NCBI GenBank assembly: GCA_012295275.1
Contig: CM022673.1
Location: 19,273,810 to 19,335,809 of the forward strand
Source: Chrysomallon squamiferum
Lineage: Eukaryota > Mollusca > Gastropoda > Neomphalida > Peltospiridae
Direction: 5' to 3'
Length of the DNA: 62,000 nucleotides
Both the position numbers and the translations under genes were made by a program. Shown piece by piece: positions 41,001 through 53,418 of this stretch. Numbering within the stretch: position 1 is the first letter of the stretch; every line of letters starts with the position of its first letter. The notes beneath the pieces are model-generated. The model searched no databases. It was given only the letters and a program-made list of their open reading frames with translations, and was not told the origin of the DNA.

Positions 41001-41075
<75 letters not shown>

Positions 41076-43205
41076 GAAATATAAAATGTATAGAATCTAA
41101 TCTTTTACATCCTACTTAATTTAACGTTGCAATTTTTTTCATCTTTATAGGAACCCCTGGAACTACAACGCCTCCGAGCACACCAGGTTAGATCAAAATT
41201 TTGATCAGCATTATTTGATAATTTCTGTTTTGGTTAGGTTCGGATTTCGACTGTTAATAATTGATGCATTTTAATATTAACTACGACTTCTTTGATCTGA
41301 TTCACAAAGCAGCTACTTCGTTACTAAAAATAATAAAATAAAAAAATAAAAAGCAAACAAAAACCCCACGAACAACAAAACACAACTACAAACAAACAAA
41401 CAGTAACAACAACAACAACAAAAATAAAAACACAATAAATACGCACAAGGCCATTTATCGAACACCTTTTAAAAATTATTCTGAACCGCAGCTTGAAATG
41501 TTCCTTGATACAGTTATTCATATAATCATCCAAGTTAAGTAGACGTGGTTGATTTATAAATGGTTTTATGATACAGGGAAAATAATTATTTGCATACTTT
41601 TAGAGAATATCCAAAAATTCGACTTAATCCCCGATCTGTTCTGCATGGTCAACAATAGGTTTTTGTTATGTTACTCAGATTAAAAAAAAAAAAAAAAAAA
41701 TAAATAAAAACAAATATAGACAAAAGAAATTGGCGTTGAGGAGCAGTCAACCGTAATAGTGGAGAGGATAACAGGTGTAGTTCAGATGGCGAATTCCCTT
41801 CTATTCCACCTTTTTCATTGTATTTTCATTTGACTTAAAAGTCCATATAAGACAGCAAAACCCACACAGATTTGACAAGTGTTGCCTTGTATCATCTGCT
41901 CTTGACTACGAATGGGTGCATTGAAACAAATGTTTTCTCAAAATATCTGAGGTTTTCAGCATGATGCACTGAGATAAACAATTCCGAATTGGATTTAAAT
42001 CTGGTTTCCTTACATTTGATGTGCATTTGACATTTTACTCTCAACCTCTTTCATCACCATCCTCTACAATTTTGTTGATTTCTCAAATGTTTGAGTTTTT
42101 CTTTTTAAGCTGGACCATGTAAAGAAAACATGAATCGTGTACCCAAAAGTGATTACAATGTATCTCCCGACGGACCAGTGACGTTCGATGCAGACAACAG
42201 AGCTATTATAAACGTGGCAAACACACAATCAGGAATAAAAACAGTCTGGTATCAGATTAACTTTAATGTTCCCAGTGGAGTAATCAAAGCGGTTATAACT
42301 ATTGGTGATAAATCTGTAAGTATTGTCGAAGCAGCAATTTTTGTAACCAGTTAAACTGACCTACAACACAGAGTTTGATAAAGTAAAATACTCCGAAAAA
42401 TTTAATAATCGTATATTTAAAAAATATCAATATCAAGAAAATGGTAAATATTATTTCCAAATATCGGAATAGTTTACATACAGCAGCTTTGGTTTGAATT
42501 ACTTCAGATCCTTATATACATGAATAAAGAATTTCAGCGTTTTATAACTTTTAGAGGATTTACTAAATATTAGAATATTCTTTTAAGACTGAGGCAAAGA
42601 TTGAACATGGAAAAGTCACATGGCTTAGCACAAATGAAGGTGCTGAAGGGCCAATTGCTAAGATAACATTATCTCGTAATAATGAAGGTCCTTCATCAGT
42701 AAACCTGAGAAACAGCTTAGATATCGTTGCATGCGAAGAATCAGGTGAGTTATAATACTTCTAGTGAATGATGGTTATTTATTCTTTCTCTCACAGCTTT
42801 CGCTAAATTACAGAATGAATCGAATTTAAATTAATTCATTTTCAGAATGCCACACACTAGCATCTATAAAAAAACAGAAAAAGGACATTTAATGCGATAA
42901 TTAGTTTTTCAGAAAAAAAAGTTATAAGTAAATATATTCAATTAATTAAAATTAATTTTTCAATTCTGACAATATTTACAAAGTTACAGTGGATATGTTG
43001 CTGTTAAAGAATGCTCACTGAAATTTCCTTTTTTTTTAAGGTACAACAGTAACCACTTCCAGCACATCGACTGTATCCTCAACAACTCAAAGTACGTATC
43101 TATTTGTCTATCTCTCTGACCATATTTTAGTTTCCATATTTTCTTAATATGGCCAGTTCGGATCGTCCTCTTTCTTAATTTCTTTTTCTTTTTTTTAAAT
43201 AAACG

Positions 43206-43265
<60 letters not shown>

Positions 43266-43551
43266 TAAATACACAGAACTATACTAACATGAGGTGTGTA
43301 TTTCCGGAAGTTGGGAAAAAGAACCGAATAATTAGAAGACCTTTTTTGCCTTTCTTACTATATAGACAGCTTTCAGATTTAGCACCTCAAATTACCTTTC
43401 TTCCTTTTTATTTATTTTAATTTATTTTTCGTTTTGTTTGGTCACATACGGTTAGACGTTATGTCAATAAAATAAAGCTTTTAGGTTTAAAAACATCAAA
43501 AGAGTCTTGAAAGTTGTACCTACCAAATCCACAAAGATAAAAAAAAAAAAA

Positions 43552-43596
<45 letters not shown>

Positions 43597-44789
43597 CATT
43601 AAAAAAGAAAGCAAAAAAGAATGGTAGGCATCTTAAGAAGGTTGCTAATTGACAGTGGATGTTTTTTGTTTTCAAGAAGACAATAAAAAAAAATTATTAG
43701 AATTATAAATTATTTTGTTTTATTAACTGTATAGCCTGAATTTTAATACTGATTTTCTTTTGGACTAGATATTTATATTTATGATACCAAATAGGACAAA
43801 GTGTATAATTCTAAAATTGAAATAATCTATCATTACAGAAACAACCATCCCAGGAACTGTATCATCAACAAGCATATCAAGTATGTTATATCTGAAGAAA
43901 TATCTATTTAAATGAATTTTCTAAAATCTATTAATCCCCAGTTATCCTAAGTTAAATTTTTGTATAATATCAAATGCTACTTTTTCTTTATTAATATTTT
44001 AAAATATTTTCATAAAATATTCTTGGATGTACGATTCTTAAATTTTGCTTTAAAACTATGTAATTTCTGAAGATATATTATCATTTGCAGTGCTGTTACG
44101 TTTTAAAGTAATTAACTTAATAATTTAAATTCATTACCCCCAGGTATCTCTGTGCCAACAGCATCAACCCCATCAACGGTAACATCACCAACACCCAAAC
44201 GTAAGTAATGACTATATGACAAATAGTGCATACAAATGAACCGACCTTGCTTAGGATAGAAAAAAGAAACTTTAATAATTGTATCTGCCAATATTTGTTT
44301 CAACATGTGAAAAATAAGACGAATTATTATTATTTTTAAATATCGGGAGTCATTGTCGTATTTGTTGTTGAAGAAAATTTGATTTAGGTTTCTCGATAGA
44401 CCTAAGCAATCTCGATTACGGTTATATAAGCTTGGAAGAACAATTGTTCTACTGGAAGTGGACTTCTAACGTTATTAGATTTATTGTAACATTACAGGTC
44501 AACGATGAGCACCGGATTAGTGAAAATGCCGGATAACATAAAGAAAGTTTTTTTCTAAAGATTAGCAAATCACATAATTCACTGAAAATATCATATAAAT
44601 CAGTATATTATTGACAATAATGGTAGAGAAACATTAAAGCAAATTTTAATGAAGTAAAATTCTGTAATCGATAATGTAATGTCTATTCTTTTCACTGGCG
44701 CTGAATAAGAACAAATGATGTTGGTAAATTTAATGCACCAAATTGAGTTGGAATTGCTATCTCTGATTACTAGAACACGCTAACGTGTC

Positions 44790-44865
<76 letters not shown>

Positions 44866-47800
44866 TATTATTATTATTACTTTTTATAAATATTATTATT
44901 AATTTTGTAGCGAGTCCATGTGCTGACGATATGGAGCCAGTTCCAATGAATGAATTTAGATTCAAACCAAGTAAGATACTTTCATTTGGAAGCAATGAAT
45001 CTACAACAGTTTTGGTGGAAGCACGGAATGAAATAACATGGTCTGAGATTCAGTTTGATGTTCCAGAAAATATTACCAAAGTACAGATTACTATCAATGT
45101 TAAAATGGTAAGTAGATTCATTTTTCTGTATAAGTGGTTGTGGTGCGTTTTTCGTGTATTTATTTGTTTATGTACGTATTTATATGTGTGCACAAATTTG
45201 TTACTGTGCACAAGAAAACCGTGTAATATGAAGAGTTCTGTTAAACTGAGGTTTTGCATATTTCATTATATAGAAGAAGAAGAATAACAAATATATTAAA
45301 GCAAAGAAACAAAGAAACAAGCAAGCAAGCAAGGAAGCAAACAAACAAATATTTCTGTAAAAATAAGACCACAAAATTCTTTCTCTAATGATTTTTTGTT
45401 AGCATCAGCGGATCTGTTGTTAATGAAATAACAAATCAAATAATTCCTGACCTAAAAATGTTATTAAGTAGTCACTCAAGATGACATCAGATAATTTTCT
45501 ATGTAATTAAATAAAATATGAAACAAGTGATAATTTATTTTTTACTTGAAGTTCACTGCCAATTTAGAAGACAACAAAGCTAAATGGGTGAATCCTGGAG
45601 AAGATGTCAAAGGGCGATCTGCTAGCATAGAAGTCACACGAAAATCTGGCGGACTTCCAAAGACGTTAAATGTCGGCAGTTTAGCGGTACTTGCATGTCA
45701 ACCGAAAGGTACAGAATTCGAACACTTTAATTTTCCTTTATCGTTGTGACAACTTTCTTTTGTATAAAAATCATGTTTTTTTTTTTTTTTTAAATAACAA
45801 AATTGAAAGATCTATCATTATACTCAACAGTAGTGATATGTCACATAATAACTATAATAATATCAAGATTACTAATGCTACTATTTTTATTACTAGTGTT
45901 AAGAGAACTCCCTAAATAAAAGTTAAAATCAAAACCAAAAGGAACTCCATTAGAAATCCATAAACGTTAACCCAATTAAAACAACGCAGGTTAAATAAAC
46001 AAATAAATTAGTAATATTGATGTTTTTATTTTCAGAAGAGGTAGAAACAACGACAGGTTAGTATCAATCTTCTTAATATTTCCGCTGACAATAAGAGGGT
46101 AAATTTTACATGAAGTCTTTAATAATTCATAATTCCTAAGAGTAACATTCTCATGCTCATTTCCTTTATCATAAATGGATGTACAAAAGTAATAAAATTA
46201 ATTTTAATTGCCAAAAGTTTCATTCGCAATTGTGATAAACATTATACTTGCATTAATCATGGCACTGGCATGTTAACTTTTTACGAGTCTAAAACTTTCT
46301 TTCACTACATTCCTTATCCAGCCCTTCCTGATTATAAATCGATAATCAACAGATTATCTGGTCCTATAGAAAGGACACTCACTAATCTGAGAGTTTACAA
46401 ATATTATTTAATCAAATCAATTTTTTAAAGGCCCTGGATTGGGTGGTGAAACGACACCTCAGACTACAACAGCAACCCGAGTATCAACAGGTAATAAAAA
46501 ATTCAACCAGTATTGCTAAATGTAGCTTCAAGTTTATAAAGTTGATTATCTAATACAAATACAAAACTAAGTTCATAAGAAGAATCACAATTGTTTAGAT
46601 TGTGATTTAATATTTGTACTCATTCTTGTTCTAAGTACTAGAAGTAAAAAAAAAACAAAAAAAAACAAAACACACACGACAAAAACGAACAAAGAAACAC
46701 ACAAAAAGAAAAGAAACTCAAGAAAACAAACCAGGAGAAATAAATAACTTTATTACCTAAAATTAATACATGAGTAATACGAAAAAAAATATGTTAATTT
46801 ATATCAAATATAGATGATTTTTATAAAAAACAGATTAATGTAACTCTTTTTATAATTTTATTTACTAATTAAATGCTACATAGTTTTACTTTCTGAACAC
46901 TGTTATTTATTAAACAACATTAATGTTATATGTTGTATAAAAAAATACTCTATTTCTAAGAACAAAGGTGGTAAAAGGCAACCAGGACGACATTAAAATA
47001 GCCTGGATTGTTCTAATGTCATTTTAAATTATATTTTTTTATATTACATATTACATGTTAACAGTATTAAATATTATATATATTATTTAAAGTTAAATGA
47101 CTTATTATTGGTATTTTTCAGCATCAACAAGTGTAGTAACATCAGGCGTGACAACTTCGGCAGGTAGTTTAATACTAATAATATAATGAGTAATTTAACA
47201 AGGAATATGATGGAAACTGGCTTAAACTGTTTAAACACACAAAAAGAAAAGAAACTCAAGAAAACATACCAGGAGAAATAAATAACTTTATTACCTAAAA
47301 TTAATACATGAGTAATACGAAAAAACATATGTTAATTTATATCAAATATAGATGATTTTTATAAAAAACAGATTAATGTAACTCTTTTTATAATTTTATT
47401 TACTAATTAAATGCTACATAGTTTTACTTTCTGAACACTGTTATTTATTAAACAACATTAATGTTATATGTTGTATAAAAAAATACTCTATTTCTAAGAA
47501 CAAAGGTGGTAAAAGGCAACCAGGACGACATTAAAATAGCCTGGATTGTTCTAATGTCATTTTAAATTATATTTTTTTATATTACATATTACATGTTAAC
47601 AGTATTAAATATTATATATATCATTTAAAGTTAAATGACTTATTATTGGTATTTTTCAGCATCAACAAGTGTAGTAACATCAGGCGTGACAACTTCGGAA
47701 GGTAGTTTAATACTAATAATATAATGAGTAATTTAACAAGGAATATGATGGAAACTGGCTTAAACTGTTTTCTTTGTTAATTAGTAATATTAATTTTCAT

Positions 47801-48355
47801 CAAAAATATAATTTAGAGGACTTATAAAAAAAAATCAAAGGCTTGACCTATACTTGAACCACGTCAAAACACATGGAATTCTAACCATCACCTTTTCTTC
47901 AACCTTTTTCGAGTCATGTATCAGGAAATGCCATAATACGTAAAATCAAATCAATCCAAATGCAGGTTGCTAATATCAGTTTGTTATATTTTATCCATTC
48001 CTGAAGAAACAATTAGCTACGTGTTCCTGATATTTGGTGTGTAGCGTTATATCTTCCCTCTATTTGCAACCTAGTTTTTATTAAGCCTTTTTTTACTACC
48101 TAATTTCTTCTAAAAATCGTCCCGATACTATTCCGATTTAATTTCGAAGTGTTGCTTACTTTTGGTAAAGAGGAATAGGGAGCAGTCAATAAAAGAAGTC
48201 TGAAAACTCGACTAAGTATCATAATCAAGAAGCTATAGATACAGATAACACAATCAATAATGAATATTCTTTTAACAGATACCTTTGATGATTATGAACA
48301 AATGTCATAAATATCTTTTCCAAGTTATTATCTTGTTGCTAGCAACCAACTGTCT

Positions 48356-48440
<85 letters not shown>

Positions 48441-51065
48441 ACAATATGTAAATATATATAGCTTAGTTAAGTGACGGATTAGGCAGAATTATAGCAGCAT
48501 TTGTTATTACTATTATTTATTAAATATCATTATTTAGCTACTTCTATAAATCGCTTCTCGTATTGACTAAATGGGTCCAGTGTACTGACACTGACATTTT
48601 TGGATTTATTACCTCTCTCTTACGGGAAGGTCTTAATGCTAAAAGTGAAATGAAATCAAGGATATTAAATACAAGAGATCCTGGAATAATGGTGACACAT
48701 ATCTAAGCATTAGCATGGGTTATATATTATCAAGATAAGAAGTTTAGTTATCTAAAGACTGCACAGTTAATAATCAAACAAAACATGTTATTATTTAACC
48801 CGGAAGACTGACGCCCTCAATGAAAATTTTTAAGAATCGGGTAAGTTTATACAAAAGTGATTTTGTTTTGTTTGTGTGAAAAATAAATCTTGAAATGTTA
48901 TTGCATTTGGTCTATTCTAATGATAATATGGTCTATAATTATTTCTCTTAAAACATAAAGATGTACAGTTAATAGTATAGAGGAACTCATCACCAGTATC
49001 AGAATTACAATATGACATAATCTCTCTTTTCTTTCAACATTGAACCATCTACCAGTTTCTATAGGAAGCTTGACATTACTGGTTGTAAATTTACATAATG
49101 TTGTAGCATTTTTTATTAGCAGTTTTAACAGATAATGTTCTTTATTTAAATTCATTTTTAAACATTCTGTAATTAATGCTTTTAGATGACGTGTTTATTC
49201 CATTTTTTAAGAATTGAAACAAAAAATTATTTTAGCAACATATTTAAAACACAAGAAATTCACCATAAACCACAAAGTTTGGCATTGACTTGTTAACACA
49301 TAAAATATATATATGCAATTGTATCTAAATTGCTAAAACCCCAAATATCATCCATGCATTTATATTGGTTTTACAATTAAATCAAACAAATCTAAATCAC
49401 AGTCGACTGATAAATTAAATTCTCTACACTGACTTTGAAGCTCGGTTGATTAAACCTTTCTTATTATTTATAAAGAATCCAGATATCCCTAAAACAAGCC
49501 CGAACTATTTAACCTCAGTAACAATTTCTGTTTCCATATAATTATACATGTTATTAAATTGGCTCAGGAAAAAATTATAATTTTTGACTTGGCAGAAAAG
49601 ACTTTTAATTTCCTTGTTTTACAGTGCATTACAAGATAGTGCAGTTGATGTAAATAATTTGCTGTTTCCGCTAATCGTACAGTATCATCAGCATAATAAC
49701 TTAAGATATACATTACTATTTTTCGCCAAAAAAAATCTGTTATTGACTGAATATCTTTACAGTTTTCGAAAGCTAAACAATCTACTAAATCATTTAAATC
49801 AATGAGATAAATTATCTCCTTGCCTTACTCCAATACTGCATGGAAAATATTCTGATTTACATCTGTTATGTACACTACTTCATTTTATACCGTCGTACAT
49901 ATTAAATATCATTCTGAAACATAGATTATAATAAATTAATTTTTTTTCCATAAACCAATCAGCGATGACTTTAATTTTAAACGTATGTTTATTTATTTAT
50001 TTTCCCCTTCAGCTGCTTTGTTCCTTAGACGTATTGTCAGTGTAGTAATACTTTTTACTGTTTGCTTGGTTTATGTAAATAATGTATAACAGTACATATT
50101 TATGTGCGTACATCTAATAAAGTAGATGAAATTATAAAAGGTACGAATTATCAATGTATCTAAGTGAATTATGACTTTTTAAATGTATCATTATCGCTAT
50201 AAAATCTAATTAAAGATTGATGTTAGACATAAGTTACATCAGTCTCACATGCACGCAAACATATTATTAGACGGTGATTCTTGGCTTATTCGAAAAAAAA
50301 GTCATTCTCAGAATATTTGGTGGGGGTGGGTTTGACAACGATTGTAATTATTATTTCTACAGGAACACAAAGGCAGGAAACTATACCAACACGTGTAACG
50401 ACAACAGGTAAAAGTGCTACATCATTCTAGTGCAGTTTAAGTTTTTGTATTTTATTATTACTGATGGTTCATTTTTTGTTCCTTCTTAAATAATATTTAG
50501 TTGAAGTGATGTTTGATATGTATTTTTATAAATGGAATTACTTTGATACGTACCATTTATTATATGTTTGTTACATGTTTCACTTGATGTATTGTCAAAA
50601 TCATTAAAGGACTTTTCCTAAAAAGAATAGTCTAACAAAATAAATGTGGTTTCTGTAATAAAAATAATGTTAAATCTTTGATTAAGCAGTGATGTAGCTG
50701 TTATAAAAATATCTATCTAAATATATTATATTTTAAATTTTGTTGAGGGTTTTAAATGAATTGATATTGTCATGGTTGAAATAATTCATTATTTTAATTT
50801 TAAAATACAAATATAGCTGATTGTGTGATTTTTTTTGTGATATTTATTATCCTAAAAATATTTTATTTTATTTTTTTGTAAAGAACCATCAAGAAAAATA
50901 TTAACGAACACAATTTGTTTTGTAATTTTATCATTGAAGGAAACCCATTTTCTTTCAACTTTTAATCTATTTATTTATTTATTTAAATTTTGCTTTAATT
51001 AGAGTTGTAAATTAATATTACAAAACTGCATAATAGACGCAGCATTACAACAAAAGTAATAAGAA

Positions 51066-51098
<33 letters not shown>

Positions 51099-51348
51099 AA
51101 CTACTACTACTACTTCTACTACTACTACTACTACAAACACTGCCACTATTACTAATACTAACATACTAATATATCTTTGTTTCATATTAATAATTACGGA
51201 ACTCATAAGACCAACAAAATTAAATTATTGATTTCCTTACATTTAAATGTAACAGTAACGAAACAAAAATAATAATAATAAAAAAATAATAAAAACAAAA
51301 TCGCCCTATACTAAACAAGGAAGACTAAATGACAATAATAATAAGAGT

Positions 51349-51394
<46 letters not shown>

Positions 51395-53349
51395 AACAAC
51401 AAACAAACAAACCACAACGACAAAATACACTCTGCCGAAAAGCACTACAAACAAAAACGTCATCAATTACCGCTTTAAATCTGAAGCAAAACAAACTAAC
51501 GGACTAACAACACATTCCTCGATGACATTCAAATAGAGAAAATATGATTATTATCTAATGGGAAATAAAGCTTTTACTTTGTCTAGTTTCAGTGAGATTT
51601 AAATTTTGAAGAAGGATATCAAATCTTCATTATACAAAAATAAACAGGAACAAACTTATTACATTAATTTTTACCTTTCCTCAACAAGAACTTCGCTATC
51701 TTGATTTCATTATTATTACTTTTTACTATCTATTCAACACAATCTAATAAGGTCTCTCTTGAAAAATGCTAACTTCGTTAATAACTACTCTTCTCCATTT
51801 ACCTTGTCCGGCTATAAGCCCCACGGTATCGGTCTCAACTGTTTCAGGTAATGTCTCTCTTAAATAAGATTGAATATATAATAAAATTGTACACTAAAAA
51901 ATGTATAATAAAATAACTTTTTTAAAGATAATTATCGCTATAAAGTTACATCTCTTCTGAATAATTTATTAACATTTGTCAAAAAAGTAACTACCGTCCT
52001 TTTCTTAACATTATCCCAGGTAAGTCACCTACGACTGGAACAGGCCCAACATCAACTATTTCTAGTGCAACCACTCCAGGTAACTCAACTATAATTGTTT
52101 CACTTGGAAACAGTTTGAACTCTATCGATGCGGTTATATAAAGAAAGTCGAGGAGAGATTATCCATTTTCAGTGAAACTGATCTTTTTGTTTGTTTCTTT
52201 CTTTCAGTAGTTCTAATTAATTAATAATTTAATTAATAATAATAATAATTATTTATTTTGTTGTTGAGATTTGAATCCTGAACAAGAACAGTATATTTTC
52301 ATTATGTAATGTGTGGCAACGGCATTATCTTAGTTTCATCGTTGTTGTTAGTTTTTTTGATATCTCTTCGAAACAGAATCTACGGTTCTGTCTACAAATG
52401 GTACCTTCGTTAAAAGCTATTTCTTTGTCCATTTACCAGGTTCGGTTACAAGCCCTACGATATCTGTCTCATCTGTCACAGGTAATGTCTTTCTAAAACA
52501 AGATTGAAGATATAATAATTTAGAAACTATCTGGAATTCTTTTTTAATGTTTAAGTGGTTCTTTATCGGTGTTTTAAATAGCTTTAGTTCCAACGATTTT
52601 GTGAATTTAGTTTCCAAAAGTAAAGTTAATCGGATAAATACGGGAAACTGACTTTTCACCGGTTTGATTTCTATATTACAGTTCCAACAACAACCACGCC
52701 AGGAACAACAATTTCGCGTACTACAGGTAATCATTTCACATTAATTTGTATCGGTTACAAATCTTGAAGTCATTCGTTTAGCCGTCCGTGGTAGAGTACG
52801 GCAATGATTTGTTCAGGAGAAATATAGAACTAATTGTCGTTATAAACTTACATCTCTTCAAAATAATTGAAAAAGTGTGCAAGAAAAGTAACTGCAGTCG
52901 TTTTCTTAATATCATTCCAGGTACGTCACCAACGACTGGAACAGGCCCGACATCAACTGTTTCTAGTGCAACCACTTCAGGTAACTCAACTATGATTGTT
53001 TCACTTGTAAACAATTCGATCTCTATCGATTCATTTGCATAAAGAAAGTCGAGGACGGATTATGCATTTCGAGAGAAACAGAATAATTTATTTCTTTATT
53101 TATATATTACTAATTAAGTAATTAGGAAAACAAAGAAAACAGTAGTAGCAGCAGCAGTAGTAAAACGGACACATCTGATAGAAGAAGATCATGGTTCATT
53201 TAGAACGAGTATGATTACGGCAAAGCCTTTCTGACTGAGATCGAAAAGTTTCAATAAAATAAATTGGAACGACAAAAGCTATAAAAAAGTTCCAAATACT
53301 ACTACTGCTACTACTACTAACAGTAATTATAATAGTAACAATAATGATG

Positions 53350-53418
<69 letters not shown>

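Larger units (their letters stand above)
47771..50362. other. Intron 53, mostly non-coding with an antisense LINE remnant
   Basis: A 2.6-kb intron. It holds an AAT microsatellite (48355-48439) and a decayed non-LTR reverse transcriptase on the minus strand (about 48880-49960). I see no further exon in phase. Confidence 0.75.
50408..52019. other. Intron 54
   Basis: A 1.6-kb intron with a CTA tract (51067-51134), a poly-A tract of about 40 bases (51349-51390) and, at 51806-51847, a linker exon that has lost its acceptor. Sequence similar to the repeat-unit introns begins near 51775. Confidence 0.7.

Noticed and set aside
52778-53042. Overlapping plus and minus frames of about 80 codons repeated in each unit
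   Set aside because: They are read-throughs of intron plus the 60-base linker exon and its complement. Only the exon part has splice support.
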